A stretch of 64,000 nucleotides of DNA from Taeniopygia guttata (Eukaryota; Chordata; Aves; Passeriformes; Estrildidae): contig NC_133033.1 of assembly GCF_048771995.1 (NCBI RefSeq), forward strand, positions 3,534,501 through 3,598,500, written 5' to 3'. Numbering within the stretch: the first letter of the stretch is position 1; every line of letters starts with the position of its first letter. The notes under the pieces are model-generated. The model saw only the letters and a list, made by a program, of their open reading frames with translations. It made no database searches and had not been told where the DNA came from. Of the stretch, positions 1-14,100 are shown piece after piece. The translations under genes were made by a program, and so were the position numbers.

Positions 1-3000
1 ACAGGAAGACCAGTAACAATTTGACTTTTTCTCCAGTTGGACAGAGTTAGAGTTACTTTCAGCCTCAGAACACAGTGGAAGTTTGTACAGACCCCTCTCT
101 ATCTGTAGGTCTAAAAAATACCAACCTCAAACAGGGGATTTTAAATACCAGCCTAAGGCAGCACATACCCATTTATCAATGAAGTCTAAGGACCAGAGAT
201 TCCTCAGCTATCTCTGTTTTATAGGGAGCTGTCTGGAAATGCAGACAATATCCCTCCAATCTATGTGAAAAATGGCTGACAGTTCTGTCCCATGCAGAAG
301 TCTAAGAAATCCATTACAATAATTACTTTCTTGAAAGCAGCTCAGGCTGGAACAAGCTCAGGCACTGCTGGAGAGCACCATGGCGTGGGCTGTGCCATGT
401 CCAGGACACGCACAAGGCAGAATTGAAAAAAATCCATTTATCTTTAAAATCAAGCCTAGCACTTTCTCTGTTCTCCACCTCTTCTTCCCTCCCCTTATTC
501 CCAAGACTCCTGTGTAACAACATGGAGCTACCCACATCAAGAACTAAAACCAGTTCAGGCAAAGTTGGTTGTGTAGAAAATAAAAGTTGCAAACACCATG
601 AGTGAACACAAAATATTGCTAACAGGCAGATGGACAGCAAGGAAGTATTTGAAATTACCATATACACAAACCCATTATGAAACAGAAGATACCTTAGGAA
701 CATCTGGCACCAGCTGAGGGACGGGGGAAGGAAAGGAAGGTAGTATTAGACTTACAAGTAAAGAATGGAAAAATTCAAAATGCAGATGGTTTGCTTTTTG
801 GGAAGGTAATTCTCCCAGAGAAGCGCTTGTTCCTTGGAATTACATGCACTGCCAACACCAGAGCCTGCACCCAAGGGCTGGTGGCCATCCTAATTCTCCA
901 CAGATCCATTATTGTTGACATGAACAGCATAATGTATCCTCTGAGCAGAGAATGTGCTCCTTACAAAGGAAACTTGTAGAAAGTCATCATACAATTTACC
1001 GTGAAAGCCTCTGATTACTGAAACACTTTTAGAGGGGTTTTGCACAGCAGGGCCCTCTTTTCCAATTCTGCACATCATTCTTTACAGTACTTTTTTGTTA
1101 AGAAACAATGCAACTACAAAAATCAAATTAGATTTTCATCATGGTCTCTTCTGTCCTTAAATATCCGAAACACTAGAAGTACAGTTATAATGGGAAAGAA
1201 TGGCTTTTTAAAAAGTTAATTCAATATTGAAAACACTGCTAATTTTCTTAGTTATAGAGTAACAACAGACATCAGGGGAAAACCAAACAAAAACTTAATT
1301 CAGAAAAATAAGCAAGTAATCTGTTTTTGCAATCTTATACAGAACTTGATAGGTCATGACTGACCTGATTAATCCAAATCTCGATAAAATACCTAGAAAC
1401 TGTGAACAAAAGCAGGGGAAACTTAGTATTTGTTTTCCTCAGTCTCACAATTATTTTCTGGTTTTGAGTCTTATATTCTCCAAGCAACCTCTAAGTTGAG
1501 CCCTTAAACAAAAGGATGAGCAACTTGCTGAAAATTCCTCTGAACTGTGAATTTCATTCCTTATTCTCTTTTTAATTAAAAGCGATTCCTGTGAGACCTG
1601 GCAGCATAATAACACCAAAGATGTGGGAAACAGGATAGAATTCCAGCAGATGGAGCTCAAAAGCAAATAGTCCTGGAACCAGCTGCACAGATGCTTGGAA
1701 TAGGAGCCTCTGTTTAGGTGGTGTAATAACCAAAAAATACTTCAGATAAAACCTGTTATTATACAAGTGAGCTAAAACCAGAATAGTTTTAACAGCTTTC
1801 TTGAATTCTTAAAATAACCACTGCAACGAAGAGAGAGATCCTGCGTGATTTTAGTCATAGAATAACCACAGTTACATCAGAGGACGGTAAGAGTTCAAAA
1901 CTGGTTTTCTGAATTCTCCTCCCCAGTGATGGCTTAGCTGGCATGGCTTTTAGATGGCTGTTGTTAGCACACCTTTCTGCCTCAGATAACAAGTCCTGAA
2001 AACACACACCACACAGGGACCATCCAATAACCTTGCTGTCCAAACTCACAAAGCCTCTCTCTCACACAGCACTGTACTGAAAAGAAAAAACTGAACAAGT
2101 TTTGAATCTCCACTGAATGGATCACTGGTAAATTTAAAAGCACAGCCAAGCACTACCAAAATTGGGGCCTACCTATTTCAAGTGATGGGATTCTCAAAGC
2201 TGATGGCTTTGTGTGATGGCAAATCAAACCACCTTGGCCACTAGGAAAAGTTCCTTCTCATTTGTGTTCAAAAGCAGTTTTAGAACTTTCAACAGCAGCA
2301 AAACTTGTAAGCTGCTGTACACACCTTGCAAGCTCTGGAGTAGTTTTATTTTTACCTGGAGAAATCAGACTCAAAAATCCATAACATTTTGGAGATACAG
2401 CTCAGGATTTATTCAGTTTGACTTCTGACACCTCACAAAGGTGGGGTAGGAGGCACCACTGGTTCTCCTCATAGCTGACAGAAAAGCACTGGCCCCTTCA
2501 GAGAGTGATCTGGATAAATTAAATTGCTGCTTGAAGTGCCTGTGCCTCAGCAACAAGGTTTTTGTTTTTTTTTTTTTTTAACTTAGGAGCCTCCAGTCAG
2601 ATAGGATGAAACCAGGGAGCAACAATTACTTGATTAGAATCAGGAGACATTCACTACACAGAACATTTTGCAAACATCCACCACATGTTAGTGATGAACA
2701 AATTTCCATATGCAAAGCTGTACTCTGCTGCAGCCTATACATAATGTACACCTTTTTTTTTTCCCTATCCAAATATTATCCCCAAATATTAACTGTGCAA
2801 AACTCCTTGCAAGAAGTAATTAAAAACAAGACTTACAATGAACCCTCCAGTGGTGTCTCAGGGCCCCAGTCAAGATATGATCTTTATCTTGTTAATAATC
2901 ACCAAGTGTCTGACCTAAATACCTGAAGGGGAAAAAAAGAACCTGAATTCTTCAGGCAAAATCCATCCCCAATTTTCTTGTTTGGCTCTGCTCTCAATCA

Positions 3001-3220
3001 TACAGATTGTCTGTTCTCCCTGCTTCCTGACTGAATAAGATAAAGTATTTATAAGTACATATATTTCAATTAGTTAAGCAAGTGCTTTAATATGCAAAAC
3101 TACAAAAAAACTATGTAAAAATATACAGTAAGTGCAGCTGACTCCAGAACTGATTTGCAGTTAGTCTTCAAAAAGGTTACTGACCAAAACCAACCCCTGG
3201 AAAGTCAACATCAAATTTCC

Positions 3221-3290
3221 TTCTTTAAATGATGAATTGTAAGTAGAATTTAATGTTCTTTAAATGATAAATTGTAAGCAGAATCTAATG
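3221..3290. repeat. 35-bp imperfect tandem duplication, two copies
   Basis: Copy one (3221-3255) and copy two (3256-3290) both begin TTCTTTAAATGAT and end CTAATG or TTAATG, differing at only a few positions. A third copy starts (TTCTTT) but does not continue. It is a simple local duplication with no visible coding role. Confidence 0.85.
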
Positions 3291-3693
3291 TTCTTTGCCC
3301 AGGTTGCTCCTCTTTGAAGCAGAGATTTTTAACCAGTATCTTTCTGGTACAGCACAGTTTCCAGTTCTCAGGAGTGTGACCTATGGAAAAGCAGGCAGCT
3401 TTTCTCTAGACAGATATATCTGTGGTTTTAATACACCAGCATGATTAAAGACTTCTGGATTTTATTTCCCACTTTTGCACTCCAAAAACCACCTCAGCTC
3501 AGTATATTTAGGGAAGTGCTCCTCACTACACTTCAAACTACTGACAGTTTAAGTTCTGTGTAATTTTGGAGAAGTAACAATAAAATTGGCCAATTTGGCT
3601 GTTTCTCAAAATACTATCAGTTATCAACAAAGTAGCACAAGTCCTGAAGAATCTAAATATCCCAGTTTTGAAAATCAGGCCAGTGATGGATGA

Positions 3694-3787
3694 GGGAGGG
3701 AGGGAGGGAGGCAGGAAGGAAGGAAGGAAGGAAGGAAGGAAGGAAGGAAGGAAGGAAGGAAGGAAGGAAGGAAGGAAGGAAGGAAGG
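3694..3787. repeat. GGGA/GGAA tetranucleotide microsatellite
   Basis: A short GGGA run (about 3694-3710) passes into roughly 19 uninterrupted GGAA units (3713-3787). The purine strand is +. It opens apparent poly-Arg/Lys/Glu/Gly frames and, on the other strand, poly-Leu/Pro/Ser frames, which are artefacts of the repeat. GGAA is the core of ETS-family binding sites, so long arrays can bind ETS factors; there is no evidence for that here. Confidence 0.95.
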
Positions 3788-6700
3788 CAAAACACTCTGT
3801 ACCAGGAGCTGGGTTTTTTGTTATCTTAGATTAAATTTTCATTTTCTAAGAAAGTCACACTGCTCTATCTCTTTCAAATTGATGTTTTCAAAGTGGTCCA
3901 AGTGTACACATCTGTCTTTTTGTGCAACCCAGGGCCTTGCTGAACGACTTCAGGTAGCTTTAGCTGGTGATTGATGAAGGCACCAAGGAAGCAGTTCAAG
4001 TTTCTGTGCCAGTTTGTGACTTGCAACCACCTTCAGAGGCACCTCCTGCACGTAGGGAGCTCAGCTTTGATATGTATAAGTATGTTTTTCTACCTTGGTG
4101 TCAGCCTAAGCCACCAACTTTTTCCTTCTCCTTTTCTTTTCCACTCCCTTTTTTGTGCTGGTAGTGCTTTTGCTGGTAGTGCTTTTGGGAATATTTTAGC
4201 CTGCATTGCTCCCTTTATTCTGTTACCCACAGAGCTCTACAAACACCTGAAGCAACTGGGGAGGTGGAACACAAATGCAGGTACAGGCAGTCAGGATGTG
4301 GCATCTCCTGAAAGAAATGCTCACAGCAATATCCAGATTGCCACAGATTGAGCCAGAACTCCTAAATTCATTCTTTTCAATGGAACTCACAGTACAAAAA
4401 TGCCCAGACAGATTTTACACCAGTTTTGCTAACTTAATTTAAGTTCACACTTTTGGTTAAACAAGCTTAGCTTTCCATATGGACAAACCTATAAAACATG
4501 GTTTGACTTTCCCAGGGAAATTTTTTTCATGCAGCCATTAACTTGAACGAGAACTGTGAGACATTACTGTACCTGCTTATGAAACTGTTTTTGTTAGATG
4601 ACTAACTTTATGCATATATGTTTAAAATTATTTAAGAGGGCAGTGAGGTTATTATTCCAAGTCTTATAAATGGAATTTCTTGCACATGTTCCTGATCTTG
4701 GCTTCCATGCCTGTTTTGAATTTACTTACAAAGTACACTACCACACCCACAATTAATTTCAAGCTATTTCCTTGGCCCCCTCTGTTTGCTGCATTATCAT
4801 CCTCACATGCAGAAACTGCTCCTGTGTTTTTCACTGCACAGGAAATGCCAGGCTGGCAGCATGAGAAAGGCTCGGATTTTAACTAAATGTTAATGGCTGC
4901 TGCTGTGGTTTGAATGTGGCAACAATGAAAAGCTCTCACATTTGGGATCTACAACTCCTATTTCCTACTGGCAATGCCAGTTACGGTTCCAATCAAACTC
5001 TAAAGGTAACAATCACAACATAGGGACAAAAGCAACAAAGTAATGAGCTCAAGGAAGGAAAGATCTTCTGAAGTTACTCTTTTTTTTCTGTTACAAACAG
5101 CCCAATTCTCAAGCCTGTTGGAAATGAGGAACACGAGCAGCTCGGTGCCACCTGATTTTCTGTAGCCTTTCTAATGGTGCTTCCTCCTGGAATTTACTTC
5201 TGCGTGTTTTGACACTTGCACAGCCAAATCTAAGAGAGAAAAGCTCCCATTATCCCCTTTTTAACACTGCCCATCAATCCAGGACAGCACTGCCAACCAT
5301 CTCACCCCTTCCTGCCTCTCCAGGAGAGTCTCACTCCTCTGCTGGCAGTTGTGATCTATGGCAATTAAGAAGAAATAAAACTGCTTGTCTTTACAACTGT
5401 ACAGAAACAGGAACAAGCAAGACCTCGCCATTAACACACAATAATAAACCCAGATTCCTCCGTGTTTCTGGGGTTCAGCTGATACCACAGCAGCCAAGAG
5501 CACAATCAGTAATGAATCTGAGTTCTAATTCCAGCTACAGCTGTACATGAGGAGCTCCTTTATAGTTGCACACAGAGCTTTCCATAACTGCTGACTGAGA
5601 TCTGCAGTGTACAAATACAAATACTGAGCTTAATTCTCCTTTTTCCAGGCAGGCCAGGTCTTGGCTTAAAAAACAAAGCTGAAAAGCCCCCAGACCAAAC
5701 AACTTAGTCTTGGTCTAAATCCTCCCTCTGCTTGGATCTTCAAAATGATACTGACTTCACTCTCTGATTTAAATGATTCCATGAGCCTATGAGTTCAAAA
5801 AGAAAAATTCTGTAAGTACAGGTTCAAAACAAACAGACACTCCATGTAGTAAAAATGACTTTTGCCTTAAACTAAAAATTATCATTAAATGATGATGCTC
5901 CAAAAATTTATGAAAGACTCATGAGTCTAGAGAAGAGTCAGAACTAAAAGCAGAGTTCTCAATTACTAAGAATTTTCAATGGCTTTCAATTTCTTTTGGG
6001 CACATCCATCAGTATTTCATAGTCCAAAACCTGTCCCATATGAACAACGATATATTAAAATGTATTTTGATTTATTTATCAAACTAGGTTAAACTATATT
6101 TAAACATTGCTGGTTCTAGTTCTAAAACTGGACTATTAATATTCATCACATTACAAAAACCTAAGATTCTTCAAGTCCATTTGCCTAATATATGCTTACC
6201 TGACTATAATGCCTGACATTACAAGCCTCATCCTAATCTGGAATTTAGCCATTATTTGATACTTTATGTTCTAAGATTCCTTCCCTTAGTCCAAAGCTTT
6301 AATTTAAGCCAGCTGTTCCACACTAACTCAGCATGTGTGGGATTTTCCCACTAGATGAAAATGATAAGCAGGATTTTTTTTTATTTTTAAAGATATATTA
6401 TGCCCATTGAGAGATGGCTCCTTTAAATAAAGGCAAAGAAATTGTCACAGTTGATTCAGCCATGTAATGTGAAAATGATCCCATGCAGCACAGCTGGGTT
6501 TGTTGCTGGTATTGCATTGTCCATGTCATGGGTTAATGTACAAAGCTTTGTTGGCTTTTTTGGCTTTCCATTTTTACTGACCTGTGCACTTTGTTTCATG
6601 CTGGTAATTAATATATGAATATTAACATAAAAATATAATATTCTAAATAGGCATTTTTATTCAAATTACACCATTCACTGAAGATTATTTGTGCTCATAA

Positions 6701-9700
6701 GGGAGGGTGTTGAAGTGCACATCTGTCCTACAGAATGCCACTGGTGTATTATTAAAATACAGACAATTTTAACATTGAAATATATTGTTTTTCAGTACCA
6801 GTTTGATCACAAGAAAATGGAAAATGGCCTTTAGAAAAAAAAATAAGTACTGTCATACTAGAGTCAATGGCAGGTAAAGGGTTAAAATCAACACAGGATT
6901 TGAGAGCAACAGAATGTTTTCCTGTAAACTCCTTCTATGGTGTGATCCAGGGGAAGGTCCAACTCAAGTGCTGGATGTTCATACAGGATTTCCTATGACT
7001 AATGCTGTCAGCATTCAAGACTTTTGATTTAAAATGTGGGTGTTATACACAGATAGGAAATTTACCATTTACAGTTTCAGATTCAAAAATGAATGGAAAT
7101 TGCTGGGATTTTCAGATTCATTTTCTCTACGTGGAATGATAGCATAAAATAAGGAAGTCACTGAGTGGCATATGCTGAGATTTCCTGCCAAGCTTCTACA
7201 CAAGTCTTTTATATTTGGATGGGATTCACAGGTAGCTTGTACAGGAAGGCCTTTTCCTTCCTTATTTTTCAAAAGCTCTGCTGGATGGAAATTATGCCAG
7301 TGAGTAAAAGAGGGGAAGGGGGAACCAACCACCACCTTGGTTTTGGTGTCAATTCAAGCAAAACTGAAAGTCACATCTAGATGACATTGATGCATCCTGT
7401 TGTAAAATAAACTAATAAAACCAAGCCTAGGGAGCACAAAGGATGTTTTTGATTTGAAAGCTTCAGAAACAAAGTAATACCAAAAGTAAATCAAACTGAA
7501 AAATGCAAACTTGAGATGTAATCTGCTACAATTAAGTTCAATTTGGTAATATTTCTAGGAAATCTGCTGTGGCCATGTACAGTCTCCAGCAGATTTGCTC
7601 TGAATTCTATTGAAAGCTCTGGCTGCTTCAGATAATGTTTAAATAGAGGTTATTTTATGGAAGTAAACAAGAAGTCACTAAAAGCACTTGAGCTCTCATT
7701 ACAATATCCCTTCTTTTCACTTCTTAATGTCATGTTTATCCCATTTTCATGATGCAATATTAACTTCTAATTGAAATTGAGATTTCCCTGTGTCTTGTGA
7801 CACAAGGGAAAAAGAAGGTTGATTCCAGCTATTAAAAATCACTATTCTTTCCTTAATCTGGTTCTTCTAAAATCCCTAGTGGGCATATTACTGTTTCTAT
7901 TATTGAGCCAAGGATTTTGCTTCACTGGGAACTATGATATATAAATACATTTACAGGTAAATTACAGTGGGTCTAGATGCCTGTTCAGCATCTACCACAT
8001 CACCTGACAGGAGTCCAACAAGTCTCAGAGAACTCAATTTAAGCCTCAGAGTCTTGTAAACCCAGAATTGCTATTTAGGCAAGGAGAGGGGGAAAAAAAC
8101 CCCACAAACCAGCCAAAAAATAAAATAAAATTTTTAAAAAAGCACAAACCAAAAAATCTTTTAAAACTTTCTCAAACAGGGAATACTTCAACTGCTCAGT
8201 AAAGGAAACTGAATTTACAAATGAGTGTGTTGAGGTTAGAGGGACAGTGTGGAAGAGACTCAAAAAGCCATAAGGTAGCAATTCAAAGGATGAAAAGGAA
8301 AGCAGTGCAGGGACTGTGGAAGACATCAAAAGCTTTAGGAAGGATGCCTGAAGAGATGCAGCTCTTGGAAAAACTGCTGGTGGAGGTGTGCAGTTCTCTC
8401 CAGCTGGACATCAGAACCAAACATTCAAGTTATGGAAGCTATTATTTATTAAATAAAAAGGATGCTGAAATAATGAGTCAAACTTGTGCTTTGTCCACAG
8501 AGCAGCTGTGGCACAGGTACCAACCCTGTGAGAAAAGGCATTCCTAGGGAATACAAAATCCATGCTGCTCTGCTTGCATTACTCCTGTGACCAAATCTAG
8601 GTTTGTTTTTTTTTTTTTTTTTCTCCCAAAAACCTCTTTATGCAGCAAATAATTCTCTGCTCCCAGTGCAGACTAGAGGAGTAAGGAATAAAAGGCTTAG
8701 TTCCAGGCATGGGAATAGAGAAATCTGAAATGAAAGCTACAGTTCGGATGGGACTGCACATGATGTGCACAGTGATGGAAACTGAGGGGGCAGCCAGGTC
8801 ATGGCTTTCCCCTGCTGCATGAATCACTCTTTGAATGGAAATTTGAGTAGGAAGACATAATGGCTTGGGAACAAAGGGAGCTGCTGGAATATCACAGGTG
8901 CAGCCCAACACAGAAGGGTGCTTTGGGACATGCCAAGGAAAGCAAACACCATGAATCTGGAGGAGTTGTCAGGACTTTGTGATTTAGGGAGCTCTCCAAA
9001 TCAACAAGGGTGTTTTTCACAGAGTCAAACAGACCAGAGGACAGCTGAGGTCCTGGGCCAGTGCTCCAATGAATCAGGTCCTCAGTGCTGGAGCTTTATT
9101 CAGAACTCAGAAAAAAGTCAGGAGCTGCTAACGTCCTGGGAGTCAAACTGGCACTCCTCTGAGGCACCTCTCTGGAGCTGGGTGCGTAACTGTATCCTCT
9201 GCTGACCTGGAGCTGAGGTGAGCTGCAGGAATCCAGACCCTGACATACAAGAAGACACTTTCTGGGGGAACCAAAATAGTCAGTTAAAGGCAGAGGATTC
9301 AAACAGGACAGGGGAAGCTGCCAGAACTGGGAAAGGGAGATAACATGAAAGAATCAATTCTATATCCCTCTGAATGAGAAATATTGAGAGACTGAGAAAA
9401 AGATACTAAATTACAGAACTGAGAACAGACTAAAACATCAATAAGAAAGAAACAATTACATGCCTGAGATTTTCTGCTACAGCAGGAAAGTTAAACTTAA
9501 TTTTGATGTATAACAAATAAAAATTGAATGCAACTAAAAATCCAAGATTATTTCAAATTGATCAGGCTGGAGTTCTACTAAATGACAATAAAGACAAATG
9601 GAATAAATAAATGAACAAGCAATTGCTTCCATTCCCTTTTTTTTTTTTCCGGAAGAAGAAAGCAAAATAATACCAAATTAAAAAAAAAAAGTGGCTACAA

Positions 9701-11027
9701 GCTAGCCCCTTGAGTAATTTCAATTGTCCAAATGTAGGAAAGTGCTATAGATAGAGAGATTTAGATATAACAGTGAAGATGTACTGGTGATAGATTTTTA
9801 TGATCACTAAGAACAAAATGCTGCTTGGTACTGGTGCAATTTCAGAATAGTTTTCACTAAGTACTCAACCCCTACAAAGCAAATTTGGCCAGAAAGCCTC
9901 TCTGGGACATGCAGTTGACAGCACCACACCCTTCTGGGTGCAATGCCGGGGCTGTGAGGAAGGTCCTCAGTGTCTTCACCAGTTAGAGTATTTTCTTCTG
10001 TAAAATTTCACTGACAAAGTGCATGTTCCTGACTCAAAATCAAAATGGCTTGTTTGGTTTACAATGCAAAAAAATCTGCCCATTATGGAGAAAAACTCTG
10101 TCCCTCTCCATTTGGTTTTGCTGATCCTGGAAGCTGCCTCAGCATTTAGTAACTCAATACTTTTACATCATTTACATTTTATAGTAATGATAGGATAATC
10201 ATCAGTTAGACACAAAAAATATTTTTTAAAATTTTTTTTAACTTTGCATTATGAAAGTTACAGTAGCTAAATATATCATTCATCAAATAATTTTTCCCTT
10301 TCTTTCAAGCCAACTTTTATTTTATTTATTATGTTCTGAAACAAGAATGTTTCTTTTCTTTACCTCTGTGAAGCTAAACTAGCATCTTTTTTTTTTCCTT
10401 CAACCTCCACTATGTAGCTTTTTAGAAAACAACCTGGCAAGTAATGCCATGAAGAACTTAGGAAAAATACTTTCATTATTCAAAACCTGAATGACACAAA
10501 AATTGGTTCCTAAGTAGTTTGGTCGCTCTTCTTAAATTCACTTCTAAATGCATGATAAACTGGAAAACAGTCCTAATCCTCACTTAGGCTGAGTTATGTA
10601 TTTGTTAAGCCTCATTCCTGGAATTGGATGCAGCCAGCCTGCTCTGCTGGCATTTACAGCCTTCAGTGGCACTTTGCAGATGTGCACTGTCCACTCACAG
10701 CTACCCTGGCTTGGGAACTTCATGGAAGTACTCATTAATCTTTGGGAAAAAGAACAGTTTGCATTGCATGGGTGCAGGGCTTAGTGTGACCTTCATTTGT
10801 TTATGCCTGAGGAAACAGCCCTACAGGGCTGAGATAAAACTGTGGCTTGTTTTGGAAACAGCATAAAATACCTGGGGTATTATACCAGCTGCTGCATTAT
10901 TGGGATTTTGAAAGCATCCATAAGCAGTGAACAAATGTGGGAAGCTGTGGCTTCTGCAGGTCTCTCTTTCAAGCACTGTGCCTGCCCCAGGCTCTGCAGA
11001 GGTGGCTCTGTGCTACCAAGGGGTGTG

Positions 11028-11137
11028 TGGGATGGGATGGGATGGGATGGGATGGGATGGGATGGGATGGGATGGGATGGGATGGGATGGGATGGGATGG
11101 GATGGGATGGGATGGGATGGGATGGGATGGGATGGGA
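11028..11137. repeat. (TGGGA)22 pentanucleotide array
   Basis: Twenty-two perfect TGGGA units in 110 bases. Every unit gives a GGG tract separated by AT, so the + strand fits the canonical G-quadruplex pattern of four or more G3 tracts with loops of 1-7 bases, repeated many times. Repeats like this are polymorphic and can polymerase-slip. The open frames through it encode Trp-Asp-Gly-Met repeats and are not genes. Confidence 0.95.
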
Positions 11138-14100
11138 GCCTCAGTCAGGCACAGAACACTGTCAGACTGCCCAAATGAGCTTTCCCTGCCCTCAGCAGGC
11201 CCCGCTCAGCCCCTGAGTCCTGCTGCATGTACCACTGGGGATGGCACTTCCCCAGGGAACAGCTCCCATCTCAACACCAGCCAGGAAGGCCCCGAGCCTG
11301 CTCCACAGAAATATGACACAAACTCATCACTCAGCACCAAAGCTCCCCTTTGGATTCCCCTCATTTACTGCAGTTCATCTTTAGGCAAAACCAAGCTCTG
11401 CACTTTGCCTCTTGCAGACATGCTGTCTGCTCAGCTCTAACAAGTGGAGCTCACTGTAATCATCACCATGAACTCTTCCAGCTCTGCAGTTTCTCAATCC
11501 AGCTCTGCCTAAATATAGTTCCACCTCAACCAGCTCGGCCACACTCAGATTGCTGGTTATCCAAAGCAGAGCTCTATTCATGAAAATTCATATTCAAGGA
11601 AAATGTCTTGATTACCCAGAGATATTTCTGCAGTCCTCACGATGTTTAGATAATGATGTTGGCTGCATTATCTCTTACAGGCTGGTTATTCCACAGCGAG
11701 ATCCGTTCCCAACGAGAGCCTCGGTGGAGGAATGGTGACCTCTGCAGGTGCCTCAGTCCCGCAGCCACATCCCCTCCCAGGCTCCTTCCACCGCACTCAA
11801 GGTGTACTTTGGGTCGCTTTCATCCTTGGGAAATTAAAATAGAGAAAATTAAACGTATATTTGATGATGACATGGCAACATCAAATCAGCTCGAGAACAC
11901 GGGCATGCGTTAATTTAAGAAATAAATGTTCATCGCTGAGAAGTCAGAAAACAATACTTCAAAGGACAAAACTTCAAAGCACTCTATAACTTCAAAGCAC
12001 TGCACCAACAGTAATAAACACTTAGGACGTGTCTGTGAGGTAGAAAATAATTTTCCTTTTTTAATGCTTGTGTAAACAGGGAACAGGGATTAAGGGATTT
12101 GCCCAAGGACACAAGTTAGGAGCAAAATTGAGATTGCATGTCAAAAATAACTGACTCAAGTGTCCCAGCTACAGCCAGATTTAAACAGTTCCCTGCACAG
12201 ACACTTCAGCAGCAGAGGCCAAAATTTATGTCTTTCCTATCAAGGGCATCACCTGCATTTCAAATCTATAAATTAAGTAAAGCTTGCAATTTTCTTTTTA
12301 AAATAACTTAATAAATAGCCTTTTAAAATACTCTAATAATTCAGCCCTTGGATACATGGGAGCTAAAGAAGCCAGCAGAAATAAAAGTGGTCTGTGAAGT
12401 ACCTTATGCCCCTCTGACAACAAATAAATATAAAAGATAACAAAGAAGCCCAAAGATTTGCTTCTTCCTTCTCTCCAACTTACTTGTTTTCTTAGATCTC
12501 TAGTAATATTAAATACTGCCAATTTTATTTTTAATGTGGAGTTTACTGCTGATCCAACATATTTGTGGTCTCTTACACTTAATTAAAAGAGAAGAGGTGT
12601 TGAGCCTTAATATTTTTCCCTTCTCTAAAACATTTACATGTCAAATAAAGTGAGTTAGTAAGTGAAAAAGATATAAACAAAAAAACAAGCTTCAAATAGC
12701 CAATTCTGAATCTCTTTGTGAAGTCATTGTTGAGACAAAGGCTTAATACTAAAAGTGGTTAAAATAATAATTTAAAAATAGGAGGTAATAATTTCTTAAA
12801 ACAAATCTATACAACAAGTTTCCAAAACTTTCTTGCCAAATATGATTATTGCTTTAAGACAGAATTTCCTCATAAGTCACATATTTATAATGAGAAACTT
12901 GTTTTTTTTAAAAAAAATGCATAATTATATATTGAGGACTCTGATTTGCATCTCATAACACGTCATTTGCTGCTTGTTACTTTCCAAAATAAAGTGAAGT
13001 GGCTCTGAAAGAGATGCTGCCTGCAAATATTGTTCAAATGTTCCTCCTCAAGGCCAGGGAGGAGAACTGCACCCTTCCATCTCTACTAGGACCTGCTTAC
13101 CAAGGAAATTCCTGTATTCACAGCACTGGGAAATTACTGCCATACTAATGCAATCTTAAAGAATATCACCATTTCTTTTTCTGTTTTTTTTTCAGGAATT
13201 CAAAAAATTCCTGTGCCATCTGTAATAACTCTGCTCAGCACCCACATAACATTTCCACTGCCAGAGCTCACAAACTTTCCTGTGAAGGTGATCAAGGATT
13301 GTTATCTCTGTTTAGCATAATAAGGAAGAATAATAATGACAACATAAAAATCCCACTGCCCCAGAATGAGTAAGGAGTGATTTACTCAAGACACAGAGAG
13401 ATCTTCAGGACTTCATTCAGTCAAATATGGAGACTGAATAATTTGAAGCTTACAGACTGAGTCTGTGGCAGATTTGGGAACACCATTCAGTCCACATTAA
13501 ACCATGCCTTGAGTTAAAATCATTAACTAAATGACAAAGGTTTTGCTGTTCTTGGTGTAGTGCCCTTCTTTGCATTTCAGAGGAATTACTGGGTTCTTGG
13601 CTGTCAAATTTGCTGACTTGGTAACTGGCTGGTTTTCAAAATATATATTAAAAGCCTTGCCTTTCACAGCTTTTTCTTCAATAAAACTTTTTTTTTAAAA
13701 TAGAATAAATTTTGCAATCTTACTTATAAAGTTAAAGTCAACAGCAAAAAATTAAAATTCTTATCAGTCACCTTGTACATACTATTAAAGAAAATACATG
13801 CAAAGGGAGCAGGACCCAGCAGAAAGGGCACTGAAATAAGAAACTGATGGCAAAATTTCCCATTTGCTTAAATAAGGTCAAGCTTTGACTTTTCAACTCA
13901 TTTTACCTCCAGCTTTTCCCAAACTCTGTAATCTCAAATTCTCTCTCAATTGCTTTCAAAATGTGTGGATAATTACTGTTTTATTTCCTTCTCTTCCATA
14001 GGGAATTTAAACACCAATAAGTTAAATTAATTACAGCTAGATCCCAAGGTCCTACATCCATATGGAAGACTACACAGAGTTGAAGCTCTAATTATACTTT

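Noticed and set aside
3538-3795. Minus-strand frame with many FLPS repeats
   Set aside because: It is a translation of the GGAA microsatellite.
8221-8547. Frame of 108 codons in the upstream intergenic region
   Set aside because: There is no similarity to any protein I know, no splice partner, no nearby promoter or poly(A) context, and the length is within chance.
10937-11440. Frame of 167 codons across the TGGGA array
   Set aside because: The repeat (GWDGM) supplies most of it, and the flanks have no recognisable domain or splice structure.
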